In this document: one piece after another, positions 18,138 to 27,006 of the stretch
Layout: each line of letters begins with the position of its first letter
Numbering within the stretch: the stretch's first letter is position 1
Source of the DNA: Chitinophaga polysaccharea
GTDB lineage: Bacteria; Bacteroidota; Bacteroidia; Chitinophagales; Chitinophagaceae
Direction of reading: 5' to 3'
Assembly: GCF_902150045.1 (NCBI RefSeq)
Contig: NZ_CABFVU010000004.1
Span: forward strand, 744,001 to 808,000
DNA: 64,000 nt
The notes under the pieces: model-generated
Database searches by the model: none
The model's input: only the letters and a program-made list of their open reading frames with translations
Told to the model about the DNA's origin: nothing
Made by a program: the position numbers and the translations under genes

Positions 18138-19299
18138 AACATCATTATTATCCACTGCATTGCTGTTATCAGTTTCACTTGCACAGGCTCAAACCGGCGC
18201 AGCCGGGATGGCCGCCACAGTAATGCGTATATGGAGCGATTCGCTGGAAGTACAGCCAGGCAGGCCGGTAAGATGGTCGTACGACCAGGGCGTGGTACTG
18301 GAGGGATTCACCGGCTTATGGAAAAGAACAGGTGATCAGCGGTATTTCCGGTACATACAACGGAGTATGGATCATTTTATAGATACTAACGGTAACATCC
18401 GTACGTACCAGTTGAAGGACTATAACATCGATAACATTAAAAACGGCCGCGTCATATTAACGCTTTATAAAGCGACTAAAGATAATAAGTACAAACTGGC
18501 TGCCGATCTGCTCCGTGAACAGCTACGGCAGCAACCCCGTACAAACGACGGTGGCTTCTGGCATAAGAAGCGTTACCCCTACCAGATGTGGCTGGACGGG
18601 CTTTATATGGGCGAGCCGTTTTATGCGGAATATGCAGCCCTTTTCGGGGAAGACAGCGCCTTCCGCGACATTACGCGGCAGTTTGTACTGATGGAAGAGC
18701 ATGCGCGTGATCCACGCACAGGGTTGCTGTATCATGCCTGGGATGAATCAAAGGAACAGCGGTGGGCCAATAAAACCACGGGGCAGTCGCCAAACTTCTG
18801 GGGCCGTGCCATGGGCTGGTATGCCATGGCACTGGTAGACGCACTGGAATACTACCCGTCTGCAGACCCCGGCCGCGACAGTCTTATTGCTATTTTAGAC
18901 CGTACCGCCGCAGCGATCAGAAAATACCAGGACGACAAAACCGGCTGCTGGTACCAGGTGCTGGATAAAGCCGGCAGCAAAGGGAATTATGTGGAAGCCT
19001 CCGCTTCCTGCATGTTCGTATATGCGTTGGCGAAAGGCATACGTCTTGGCTATTTGCCAAAAACTTACCGCTCGGTAGCTCAGAAAGGTTACAATGGTAT
19101 TCTTAAACAGTTTATCCGTAAAAATCCGGAAGGGGATATAACCCTGGGAGGAACCGTAAGCGTAGCCGGACTGGGTGGGGAACCCTACCGCGATGGCAGT
19201 TATGCCTATTATCTCAGTGAAAAAGTGATCGATAATGACGCCAAAGGCGTAGGGGCGTACCTGTTAGCTGCCAATGAAATGGAAACAATGACTAAATAA
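18127..19299 (+). CDS. GH105 unsaturated rhamnogalacturonyl hydrolase (YteR/RhiN-like)
   Basis: A 390-residue enzyme with signal peptide 1-21 (ending AQAQ). It hydrolyses the 4,5-unsaturated uronic acid at the non-reducing end of pectin-lyase products by hydrating the double bond. The (alpha/alpha)6 barrel shows WSYDQGVVLEGFTGLWKRTG, KKRYPYQMWLDGLYMGEPFYAEYA (catalytic WLDGLYM Asp) and FWGRAMGWYAMALVDALEYYP. The start lies inside the end of the preceding gene, so translation is probably coupled. A lyase to make its substrate is not in this window. Confidence 0.92.
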   Translation: MRFKTSLLSTALLLSVSLAQAQTGAAGMAATVMRIWSDSLEVQPGRPVRWSYDQGVVLEGFTGLWKRTGDQRYFRYIQRSMDHFIDTNGNIRTYQLKDYNIDNIKNGRVILTLYKATKDNKYKLAADLLREQLRQQPRTNDGGFWHKKRYPYQMWLDGLYMGEPFYAEYAALFGEDSAFRDITRQFVLMEEHARDPRTGLLYHAWDESKEQRWANKTTGQSPNFWGRAMGWYAMALVDALEYYPSADPGRDSLIAILDRTAAAIRKYQDDKTGCWYQVLDKAGSKGNYVEASASCMFVYALAKGIRLGYLPKTYRSVAQKGYNGILKQFIRKNPEGDITLGGTVSVAGLGGEPYRDGSYAYYLSEKVIDNDAKGVGAYLLAANEMETMTK

Positions 19300-19306
19300 T
19301 GAGGAT

Positions 19307-20770
19307 ATGAAACTTTCAAAAGAGTTACTGAAACGGCTGCGTGAAAAGGATGAATGGCAGATCCCTGGTGAGGAATATTTTGCCCTGCCGGAAAAAGTAC
19401 TGCAGTTCGGCACAGGGGTATTGTTGAGAGGACTCCCCTGTTTTTTTATAGACAAAGCCAATAAACAGGGCGTATTCAATGGCAGGGTGGTAGTGGTGAA
19501 ATCGACAGACAAGGGCAGCACCAAAGCTTTTGATGAACAGGATAACCTTTATACGCAATGTATCAGGGGAATTGATGGGGGAAAACCCGTTTCTGAAAAT
19601 ATTATTAATGCGTCCATCAGCCGGGTGCTTACTGCCACTTCCCAATGGGAGGAGGTGCTTGCCTGTGCTGAAAATCCGCATATGCAGGTAGTGATATCAA
19701 ATACCACCGAAGTAGGTATTGTGTATACAGAAGAAAGCATTCATGCAAAGCCGCCGGTATCTTTTCCCGGCAAGCTGCTGGCATTCCTGTATCACCGCTA
19801 TCTCCACTTTAAAGGAGATGTCACTAAAGGAATGGTGATCGTTCCTGCAGAGCTGATACCGGATAATGGCAGCAGGCTCCGTGAGATCCTGTTGCAGCTG
19901 AGTAGCTTTAACCGGCTGGAAGAAGGTTTTATAGATTGGCTTACTCATCATAACTACTGTTGTAATTCGCTGGTGGATTGTATTGTGCCCGGTGCAGCAG
20001 ACCTGGACACCGGTTATGAAGACGGGCTGCTGATCATGACTGAAGTATACCGTTTATGGGCTATTGAAACCAGCAGTGAACAGGTAAGAAAAGTATTATC
20101 CTTTAGTGAAACAGATGCAGGAGTGGTGTTGTCGCCCGACATTAACGTGTTCCGTGAGCTGAAGCTCCGGCTGCTCAACGGCACCCATACCCTTAGCTGC
20201 GGACTGGCCTTCCTGGCCGGTCATGAAACCGTGAAGGCCGCCATGAATAATGAGGCGATGGCTGCTTACATGGAAGGATTGATGATGCATGAGATCATCC
20301 CGGCTATAACGGATATACATATACGTAATGATGCCGCTATCCGTTTTGCAGGGGCTGTGCTTGACCGCTTCCGTAACCCCGCTATTGAGCACCGGTGGTT
20401 AAGCATTTGCGCCCAGTATACGGCTAAGCTCAAAATGCGGGTACTGCCGGCGCTGTTGCAATACCAGCGGCGTACGGGACAGGTACCGGCATTGATGGCG
20501 TTGGGATTCGCTGCGCATGCTTTATTTATGCGGGGGGGCGACGGGTATACTATTACAGACGAACATGCCGGCTGGTATGCGGAACAATGGAAGCTGCATT
20601 CGCCGGAAGTATTGATAAAAACAGCCTTCGGCAACCAGGCTATCTGGGGATTGGATCTCAACACTATTCCCGGGTTTGCACAGCTGGTAACCACCATGTT
20701 AAAGGCGTTAATGGAGCAGGGAGTAGCTGCTTACCTGGAAAAGGTAGCAGCGGAAATAACGGTATCGTAA
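19307..20770 (+). CDS. uxaB: tagaturonate reductase (altronate oxidoreductase)
   Basis: A 487-residue mannitol-dehydrogenase-family enzyme that reduces D-tagaturonate to D-altronate with NADH. The N-terminal Rossmann part reads LQFGTGVLLRGLPCFFIDKANKQGVFNGRVVVVKST. The family lysine/His region is FRELKLRLLNGTHTLSCGLAFLAGH, and the C-terminal helical domain closes the site. Length matches UxaB (about 480). It sits seven bp after the GH105 stop and 18 bp before uxaA: the second step of the galacturonate pathway, in the same operon. Confidence 0.93.
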   Translation: MKLSKELLKRLREKDEWQIPGEEYFALPEKVLQFGTGVLLRGLPCFFIDKANKQGVFNGRVVVVKSTDKGSTKAFDEQDNLYTQCIRGIDGGKPVSENIINASISRVLTATSQWEEVLACAENPHMQVVISNTTEVGIVYTEESIHAKPPVSFPGKLLAFLYHRYLHFKGDVTKGMVIVPAELIPDNGSRLREILLQLSSFNRLEEGFIDWLTHHNYCCNSLVDCIVPGAADLDTGYEDGLLIMTEVYRLWAIETSSEQVRKVLSFSETDAGVVLSPDINVFRELKLRLLNGTHTLSCGLAFLAGHETVKAAMNNEAMAAYMEGLMMHEIIPAITDIHIRNDAAIRFAGAVLDRFRNPAIEHRWLSICAQYTAKLKMRVLPALLQYQRRTGQVPALMALGFAAHALFMRGGDGYTITDEHAGWYAEQWKLHSPEVLIKTAFGNQAIWGLDLNTIPGFAQLVTTMLKALMEQGVAAYLEKVAAEITVS

Positions 20771-20788
20771 AAATTTTAAGGACAGATA

Positions 20789-22444
20789 ATGAAGCAGAAA
20801 GTATTAAAGGTGCATCCGCACGATAATGTGCTGGTAGCGCTACAGGACCTGGAAAAGGGCGAAACGGTGGAATATAACGGCGCCGTATACACGATGCAGG
20901 AAGAGATCCCTGCGAAACACAAGTTTGCAACAGCACCCATGAAAGAAGGCGACGCCATTTACATGTATGGCGTACTGGTAGGACGCGCGCAGCATCACAT
21001 CAGCGCCGGCAGCAGGATAGCCGTAGAGAATGTACGGCATGCCGCCAATGCTTATGAGCTGGCTGCTGAGCGGAAAACAGCCTGGCAGGCGCCGGATGTT
21101 TCCCGGTGGCAGCAGCGGACCTTTATGGGCTATCACCGCGCAGACGGCAGTGTTGGTACTGCCAACTACTGGCTGGTTATACCTTTGGTGTTTTGTGAAA
21201 ACAGGAATGTGGAAGTGCTGAAAGAAGCGTTGCTGCCGGAACTGGGATATAGCCGTCCGGCTAAGTATGCGGCCTTTACCCGTTCGCTCGTAGCCAGGCA
21301 GCAGGCCGGCGCTGACCCGGCACAGATCCTTGAAAGCATATACACGGAAGGGACTTCCGGGGCGCAGGGAAACCGCATTTTTGAAAATGTAGATGGCATA
21401 AAATTCCTTACGCATGATGGCGGCTGCGGGGGCATCCGGCAGGATGCGCAAACGTTGTGCGGCCTGCTGGCAGGGTATATTACCCATGCCAATGTTGCAG
21501 GTGCCACTGTGCTGAGCCTTGGCTGCCAGAATGCACAGATAAGCATGCTGAAGGAAGAGATCAGTAAGCGCGATCCGGGGTTTTCAAAACCCCTTTATAT
21601 ACTGGACCAGCAGCAAACCGGTACGGAAAGCCAGCTGATCGCCGATGCGATCCGCCAAACTTTTGCAGGGCTGATGATAGCGAACCAGAACACCCGGCAG
21701 CCGGCGCCGCTGAGCAAATTATGTATAGGCCTGGAATGCGGCGGGTCCGACGGGTTCTCCGGTATTTCCGCCAACCCCGCCATCGGTTATACCTCCGACC
21801 TGCTCACCGCGCTGGGAGGCTCCGTGATCCTTGCTGAATTTCCTGAATTATGCGGAGTGGAACAGGAAATGAGCGACCGTTGCCGTAACGTGGAAGACGC
21901 TACCAGGTTCATCGGGTTGATGCGTACCTACCAGCAGCGTGCCGAGGAAGCAGGCTCCGGGTTTGATATGAATCCATCTCCGGGAAATATAAAAGACGGG
22001 CTGATCACCGATGCCATTAAATCTGCCGGTGCGGCCAAAAAAGGAGGCACCTCACCTGTAGCCGCCGTATTGGATTACCCTGAAAAGGTACAGCAACCAG
22101 GGCTCAACCTGTTGTGTACACCGGGTAATGATGTGGAGTCCACCACGGCAGAAGTAGGCAGCGGCGCTAATGTAGTACTGTTTACCACCGGGCTTGGAAC
22201 GCCCACCGGTAACCCCATTGCGCCGGTGATCAAGCTGTCGAGCAACACGAAGCTGTACCAGCGCATGCATGATATCATCGATATTAATACCGGTACTATT
22301 ATAGACGGTGAAGAAACCATCACCGCAGCGGGAGAACGTATACTCGAATACGTTATACAGGTAGCCAGCGGCGTCATTACCGCAAAATCTGTCCTTAACG
22401 GTCAGGATGATTTTATTCCCTGGAAAAGAGGGGTGTCATTGTAA
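20789..22444 (+). CDS. uxaA: altronate dehydratase, full-length
   Basis: A 551-residue Fe2+-dependent dehydratase that turns altronate into 2-keto-3-deoxygluconate. Residues 1-95 are the SAF (N-terminal UxaA) domain (KVLKVHPHDNVLVALQDLEKG). The large C-terminal UxaA domain starts with TFMGYHRADGSVGTANYWLV and contains HDGGCGG, LECGGSDGFSG and TAEVGSGANVVLFTTGLGTPTGNPIAPVIKLSSN. Both domains are fused, as in E. coli UxaA. The stop overlaps the next ATG (TAATG). Confidence 0.94.
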   Translation: MKQKVLKVHPHDNVLVALQDLEKGETVEYNGAVYTMQEEIPAKHKFATAPMKEGDAIYMYGVLVGRAQHHISAGSRIAVENVRHAANAYELAAERKTAWQAPDVSRWQQRTFMGYHRADGSVGTANYWLVIPLVFCENRNVEVLKEALLPELGYSRPAKYAAFTRSLVARQQAGADPAQILESIYTEGTSGAQGNRIFENVDGIKFLTHDGGCGGIRQDAQTLCGLLAGYITHANVAGATVLSLGCQNAQISMLKEEISKRDPGFSKPLYILDQQQTGTESQLIADAIRQTFAGLMIANQNTRQPAPLSKLCIGLECGGSDGFSGISANPAIGYTSDLLTALGGSVILAEFPELCGVEQEMSDRCRNVEDATRFIGLMRTYQQRAEEAGSGFDMNPSPGNIKDGLITDAIKSAGAAKKGGTSPVAAVLDYPEKVQQPGLNLLCTPGNDVESTTAEVGSGANVVLFTTGLGTPTGNPIAPVIKLSSNTKLYQRMHDIIDINTGTIIDGEETITAAGERILEYVIQVASGVITAKSVLNGQDDFIPWKRGVSL

Positions 22445-23865
22445 TGTTTAAAAATTTACTGATGAGAAAAAAATTCATGGATGAAAATTTCCTCCTGAAT
22501 AGCGATGCGGCAGAACGGCTCTATCACGATTATGCAAAGGATATGCCCATCATCGATTATCATTGTCACCTGCCACCCGCGCAGATAGCGGCGGATACCA
22601 TGTTCGAAAATATTACGCAGGCATGGCTGTACGGCGATCATTATAAATGGCGCGCTATGCGCACCAATGGCGTACCGGAAAGTTACTGTACCGGCAACAA
22701 TACCGACTGGGAAAAGTTTGAAAAATGGGCCGCTACGGTACCATACACCTTGCGCAATCCACTGCATCACTGGACGCACCTGGAGCTGCAGCGTTATTTC
22801 AATGTAACCGATATCCTGAGCCCCGCATCTGCAAAGCAGATCTATGATACCTGCAACGCGCTGCTGCAAACACCGGCATACAGCGTGCAGAACCTGTTAC
22901 GCAGCAGGAATGTGTCGCTGATATGCACTACCGATGATCCGGCAGACAACCTGCAATATCATCGCCAGTTAAAACAGGATGGCTTTGAAATACCCGTAAT
23001 ACCCGCCTTCCGCCCGGATCAGGCTATGAATGTAGATTCGCCGGAGGTATATAACCGGTATCTGGGGAAACTGGAGGAAACGGCTAACGCCAATATCCGT
23101 ACGTACGACGACCTGCTCCAGGTGCTGAAAGACCGGCACGATGTTTTTGCGGCACATGGCTGTAAAGTATCCGACCACGGTATTGAGGAAATATATGCAG
23201 ATGATTTCCTGGAGAAAAATATCCGGCAGATCTTTTTAAAGATCCGCGGTGGGCAGTCGCTCACCCTTACCGAGGCCCGGCAGTTCAAATCGGCGCTCCT
23301 GTATGAACTGGCGCTTATGGACTGGAAATCGGGATGGGTACAGCAATACCATCTTGGGGCCCTACGGAATAATAATTCACGCATGATGCGGCAGCTGGGA
23401 CCGGATACCGGCTGGGATTCCATCGGCGACTTTTCCCAGGCCCGCGCACTGGCGAGGTTCCTTGATAAACTGGATAGCCAGGACAAACTGGCCAAGACCA
23501 TTATTTATAACCTGAACCCTGCTGATAATGAATTGATGGCCACCATGACCGGTAATTTCAACGATGGTTCCGTACCTGGTAAAATCCAATTCGGTGCCGC
23601 CTGGTGGTTCCTGGATCAGAAAGAGGGCATGACCCGGCAAATGAACGCATTATCGAATATGGGGCTCATTTCACGTTTTGTAGGCATGCTTACAGATTCC
23701 CGCAGTTTTCTTTCCTACCCGCGCCACGAATACTTCCGGCGCCTGCTTTGTGATCTTTTCGGGGAAGAGATCGAGCGGGGTGAAATCCCGGACGATATGG
23801 AGGCCGTTGGTAAGATGGTGCAGGATATCTGTTACTGCAACGCCAAATCATATTTCGGCTGGTAA
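22444..23865 (+). CDS. uxaC: uronate (glucuronate/galacturonate) isomerase
   Basis: A 473-residue amidohydrolase-fold isomerase converting D-galacturonate to D-tagaturonate (and glucuronate to fructuronate). The metal-binding DYHCHLPP lies near the N-terminus; CTTDDPADNLQYH and the C-terminal DSRSFLSYPRHEYFRRLLCDLFG are UxaC hallmarks. Two starts are possible: the ATG at 22444, coupled to the uxaA stop, or the ATG at 22462 (MRKKFMDENFLLN), which matches the family N-terminus better. It is the last gene of the operon, followed by a strong terminator. KDG kinase and KDPG aldolase must be elsewhere. Confidence 0.94.
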   Translation: MFKNLLMRKKFMDENFLLNSDAAERLYHDYAKDMPIIDYHCHLPPAQIAADTMFENITQAWLYGDHYKWRAMRTNGVPESYCTGNNTDWEKFEKWAATVPYTLRNPLHHWTHLELQRYFNVTDILSPASAKQIYDTCNALLQTPAYSVQNLLRSRNVSLICTTDDPADNLQYHRQLKQDGFEIPVIPAFRPDQAMNVDSPEVYNRYLGKLEETANANIRTYDDLLQVLKDRHDVFAAHGCKVSDHGIEEIYADDFLEKNIRQIFLKIRGGQSLTLTEARQFKSALLYELALMDWKSGWVQQYHLGALRNNNSRMMRQLGPDTGWDSIGDFSQARALARFLDKLDSQDKLAKTIIYNLNPADNELMATMTGNFNDGSVPGKIQFGAAWWFLDQKEGMTRQMNALSNMGLISRFVGMLTDSRSFLSYPRHEYFRRLLCDLFGEEIERGEIPDDMEAVGKMVQDICYCNAKSYFGW

Positions 23866-23873
23866 GCACAGTG

Positions 23874-23904
23874 AAAAAGCAGGGTTATTATCCCTGCTTT
23901 TTTT
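23874..23904 (+). terminator. intrinsic terminator of the pectin/galacturonate operon
   Basis: An 11-bp stem (AAAAAGCAGGG / CCCTGCTTTTT) with a 7-nt loop and T-tract, nine bp after the uxaC stop. Confidence 0.85.
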
Positions 23905-23993
23905 ATAGCAGGTAAGTTTTTTTTAGGACTACTGACATAGGGCTGTCACAACCCGTTGTTTTCTTTGTATCATAAAACAAAAAATACAGACTT

Positions 23994-24521
23994 ATGGAAA
24001 ACAACACTTTATCTGCCGCAACTACTACCACTGTGATCACGCCTGATCAGTTACTGAAACACTGGCAGGGCCACCGCGGACTTACCCGCAGGATGATTGA
24101 AGCCTTTCCGGAAGACCAGCTTTTTACTTTCAGCATTGGCGGTATGCGTCCATTTTCCGCTTTGGTAATGGAATTCTGTGGAATGGCCTTCCCATCTGTA
24201 TATGGAGTTGTTACCGATGAATGGCTGGGTATTGATGTGCTCCTGAAAGATACCGGCGCTGTAATTGCCCCCACCAATAAAGCGGAGTTATTACAGCTCT
24301 GGGATGTTATCACCGATAAGCTCGATGAGTGGTGGCCTAAGATCCCGGTGGAAGTTTTTCAAAAGGAAATTACCGCTTTCGGACAATATGAAGGTAAGTC
24401 GGTGAGCATCCTGTTCTACATTTTTGACAATGAGATCCATCACCGCGGGCAGGGATATGTGTACCTCCGCGCCCTCGGTATAGAGCCGCCCGCTTTCTGG
24501 GACAGGGAATGGCAATCATAA
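23994..24521 (+). CDS. DinB-family protein
   Basis: A 175-residue four-helix-bundle protein of the DinB/YfiT superfamily. LLKHWQGHRGLTRRMIEAFPEDQLFTF is the first helix with a possible metal-ligand His, and the C-terminal NEIHHRGQGYVYLRALGIEPP is the signature HxxxH(H)RGQ-type region that binds a divalent metal. Members act as thiol-dependent transferases or hydrolases; the substrate is unknown. It is convergent with a GlxA-type regulator whose stop follows directly. Confidence 0.85.
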   Translation: MENNTLSAATTTTVITPDQLLKHWQGHRGLTRRMIEAFPEDQLFTFSIGGMRPFSALVMEFCGMAFPSVYGVVTDEWLGIDVLLKDTGAVIAPTNKAELLQLWDVITDKLDEWWPKIPVEVFQKEITAFGQYEGKSVSILFYIFDNEIHHRGQGYVYLRALGIEPPAFWDREWQS

Positions 24522-25496
24522 TTATGACCTGGCTGCATTAAACTTTTCCCGGTATTCAGAAGGGGTCATTCCCACTGTTTTGCGGAATACCTTTCTGAAT
24601 GCTTTGGGATCGTTATAGCCGGAATTGTAGATCACTTCCGCCATCTGCTGCCCGGTTTCCTCCAGTAGTTTCTTGGCCGCTTCAATACGTGTGAATTGCA
24701 GGTATTCGATAGGGGTTACACCAGTCACCTGTTTAAATCTTCTCACAATATTTCTCCTGCTGGAAGGGATGTCCCTGATCATTTCTTCAATGGTGCCAAC
24801 ATCCTGGTAACAGGTTTCAATCCGTTGCTGGGCAGATGCCACCAGGTCGTCGTGATGATTGCGGGCAGGCTGGAAGGTGCTGAAATAAGACTGTTTATCA
24901 CGGCCCATATCCACAGCGAAAATTTTGGCGGTCCTGATTGCTATTTCAATGCCACAATGCACTTCCAGCAGATGAAGCAGCAGGTGGAAGGTAGAAGTGG
25001 CGCCGCCACTTGTGTAAATGCCGGAATCATGTGTAACGGTTTTATCCGACAACAGGTTCACAGCAGGGAAAGCGGAGGAAAACTCCTTGCAGGCATCCAC
25101 ATGGGTGGTGGCTATTTTACCATCCAGCAGGCCGGATGCGCCCAGTAAAAATGCGCCGGTGCAAAAGCTGGCAATTTCAGCGCCATTTTTATATTGTTGT
25201 TGCAGCCAGGGAAGATAACACCTGTTTTCTGCAATAGACTGGCGGATATCATCCGTGGTGAAAGAAGGTACCAGCACCAGGTTAAAAGTACCGGCAGCGT
25301 CTATGCGTTGCGATGCATACGCGGGGAAGGCGGCTGCAAGGTGTTCCATTTCTGAGGTATGTACCAGGGTTATCTTGAATGGCGCAGGCTGATCGTTCTT
25401 ATGGTAAATCTTGTTGACGGTGTCCAGTACATCTGTTATGGCAGCCAGGCTTAAAAGCTTGTAGTGGCGTATAAGCAGGATCCCAATTTGTAACAT
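24522..25496 (-). CDS. GlxA-family transcriptional regulator (DJ-1/PfpI + AraC)
   Basis: A 324-residue regulator. Residues 1-190 form a DJ-1/PfpI (class-I glutamine-amidotransferase-like) sensor with the nucleophile-elbow cysteine in IASFCTGAFLLGASGLLDGKIATTH. Residues ~220-322 are an AraC DNA-binding domain (IEEMIRDIPSSRRNIVRRFKQVTG, then MAEVIYNSGYNDPKAFRKVFRK and MTPSEYREKF). The domain plan equals GlxA/FtrA. Two DinB genes flank it, one convergent and one divergent; the divergent one at 25640 is the more likely target. Confidence 0.9.
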   Translation of the reverse strand: MLQIGILLIRHYKLLSLAAITDVLDTVNKIYHKNDQPAPFKITLVHTSEMEHLAAAFPAYASQRIDAAGTFNLVLVPSFTTDDIRQSIAENRCYLPWLQQQYKNGAEIASFCTGAFLLGASGLLDGKIATTHVDACKEFSSAFPAVNLLSDKTVTHDSGIYTSGGATSTFHLLLHLLEVHCGIEIAIRTAKIFAVDMGRDKQSYFSTFQPARNHHDDLVASAQQRIETCYQDVGTIEEMIRDIPSSRRNIVRRFKQVTGVTPIEYLQFTRIEAAKKLLEETGQQMAEVIYNSGYNDPKAFRKVFRKTVGMTPSEYREKFNAARS

Positions 25497-25639
25497 ATGG
25501 TGGTGAATTTTTTAGTTAACTACCCAAACATAACGAATTTGTCGCAAATACCCCCTAATATTGACTCTATCAGCATCCATCCGGACCCCTGTAATAGGGT
25601 ATCTTAGCGTTAGTTTGAGAACCAAAAAATTGAAATTAT

Positions 25640-26128
25640 ATGGAAACTGTAAGCACACGGATGCAGGGCATCCTTCCCCTGTTTGATCTGCACACCACAT
25701 TTTTTCCAAAAGTGCTGGATGGAATTTCAGATGAAGATGCACATAAAAGACTGGATACTCCCGCCAATCATGTTGCCTGGCTCACAGGCAGCCTTGTACA
25801 GCAACGGTTCGAGCTGGCTGGCCTGCTGAAGGTGGAAGCAGCATCTTCTGCTAATGATCTTTTTAAGGATTTCCAGGGAATAAAAGACGGGCAGCAATAT
25901 CCGTCTCTCGAAATTTTTAAGAAAGACTGGCAGAGAATTTCCCCGCTGTTAAGAACAGCACTGGTAAATGTAACCGATGAACAACTGGATCAGATATTGG
26001 AATTCCCCGGTATGAAAATGTCGCTTTGGGACCTGCTGACTTTTAACACTTACAGGGAGGCCAATTGTATAGGACAGATTGCCTTATGGAGGCGGCTTTT
26101 GAATTACGAGCCGATGAAATATATGTAA
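25640..26128 (+). CDS. DinB-family protein
   Basis: A 162-residue DinB-like four-helix protein. TRMQGILPLFDLHTTFFPKVLDGISDEDAHKRL and the central NHVAWLTGSLVQQRFELAGLL match the superfamily helix pattern with a candidate metal His in the second helix. The C-terminal helix (FNTYREANCIGQIALWRRLLNYEPMKYM) has IGQIALWRRLLNY where other members have HxGQ. It is divergent from the GlxA-type regulator across ~140 bp, and the next small gene begins 14 bp after its stop. Confidence 0.75.
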   Translation: METVSTRMQGILPLFDLHTTFFPKVLDGISDEDAHKRLDTPANHVAWLTGSLVQQRFELAGLLKVEAASSANDLFKDFQGIKDGQQYPSLEIFKKDWQRISPLLRTALVNVTDEQLDQILEFPGMKMSLWDLLTFNTYREANCIGQIALWRRLLNYEPMKYM

Positions 26129-26142
26129 TTAAATTAATTGCA

Positions 26143-26355
26143 ATGGTAGAAGTATTTGTAACGAATGTAAAAAGAGTGGCAGCGGCGAAAGAAATAGTAG
26201 CGCTGCTGCTTCGTAACTTCCCGGATAGTAAAATTAATTTCGATCTCGAAGATTGTGATAAAGTATTAAGAGTGGAAGGAGAAAATTTCCATCCCGGAAA
26301 AATAATGATGCTGGTAAACGAAAATGGATTCCAATGCCAGGTCATGGAAGATTAA
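26143..26355 (+). CDS. small conserved-type hypothetical protein (HMA-like fold guess)
   Basis: A 70-residue protein beginning MVEVFVTNVKRVAAAKEIVALLLRNFPDSKINFDLEDCDKVLRV. The beta-alpha-beta pattern (strand, helix with AAKEIVALLL, strand with INFDLED, then GKIMMLVNENGFQCQV) resembles heavy-metal-associated/ferredoxin-like folds, but the CxxC metal site is missing. Function unknown. The ATG at 26143 gives a compact domain; a start at 26065 would overlap the DinB gene. It lies 14 bp after the DinB stop, ends in a terminator and is probably co-transcribed. Confidence 0.6.
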   Translation: MVEVFVTNVKRVAAAKEIVALLLRNFPDSKINFDLEDCDKVLRVEGENFHPGKIMMLVNENGFQCQVMED

Positions 26356-26356
26356 G

Positions 26357-26384
26357 CAGCCGTCTTATACAGACGGCTGTTCTG
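26357..26384 (+). terminator. hairpin terminator after the DinB/small-protein pair
   Basis: A 9-bp stem (CAGCCGTCT / AGACGGCTG) with a 5-nt loop, right after the small gene. The T-tract is short (TTCT), so efficiency may be modest. Confidence 0.6.
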
Positions 26385-26512
26385 TAAACCCCTTAACCTC
26401 TGAAAATCTCAAACCCCTTACTGCCTGTTTTTCTGCTGAGATTAACTATCTTACCTGCACTTTTTTTCAAAGGAGGAAGTGATATCTTTATAGGCATATT
26501 AAAACAGTAACT

Positions 26513-26983
26513 ATGGAAAACAATCATGCAGAAGAGAAATTAGCTGCTCTGGGACTGGAACTGCCACCGGCTCCATCGCCATTGGGTGTTTACAAGCCTT
26601 GCCTTATTGATGGCAAATACCTGTATCTCTCCGGTCATGGTCCTGTGCGGAATGATAAATCTCTGATCATCGGCAGGATAGGCGATACACTGGACATAGA
26701 GCAGGGAAAGCTGGCGGCGCGGCAAGTAGGATTAACGATGTTGTCTACCATCAAAACACGCGTAGGCAGCCTGGATAAAGTGAAAAGGGTGATCAAGGTA
26801 CTTGGAATGGTAAACTGTACGCCCGACTTTGAACGGCATCCCTATGTTATAAACGGATGCAGTGAACTGTTTGCTGCAATATGGGGAGAAGAGAACGGGA
26901 TAGGCGTGAGAAGTGCTGTGGGCTTTGGTTCCCTGCCCGACAACATACCTGTGGAAATAGAAGCCTTGTTTGAACTCTACTGA
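26513..26983 (+). CDS. RidA-family protein (YjgF-like)
   Basis: A 156-residue RidA-superfamily protein, longer than the ~130 of RidA itself, as in the atypical YjgF subgroup. YKPCLIDGKYLYLSGHGPV and the C-terminal VRSAVGFGSLPDNIPVEIEALFELY contain the conserved Arg (in GVRSAV) that binds 2-aminoacrylate in RidA and the Pro/Glu near the end. Role: imine/enamine deamination or a related ligand-binding job. It is followed by an M19 dipeptidase gene 23 bp on; RidA plus dipeptidase pairs are common and suggest amino-acid or D-amino-acid peptide catabolism. Confidence 0.88.
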   Translation: MENNHAEEKLAALGLELPPAPSPLGVYKPCLIDGKYLYLSGHGPVRNDKSLIIGRIGDTLDIEQGKLAARQVGLTMLSTIKTRVGSLDKVKRVIKVLGMVNCTPDFERHPYVINGCSELFAAIWGEENGIGVRSAVGFGSLPDNIPVEIEALFELY

Positions 26984-27006
26984 TCAGCCCACCTAAGGAT
27001 AGAATT

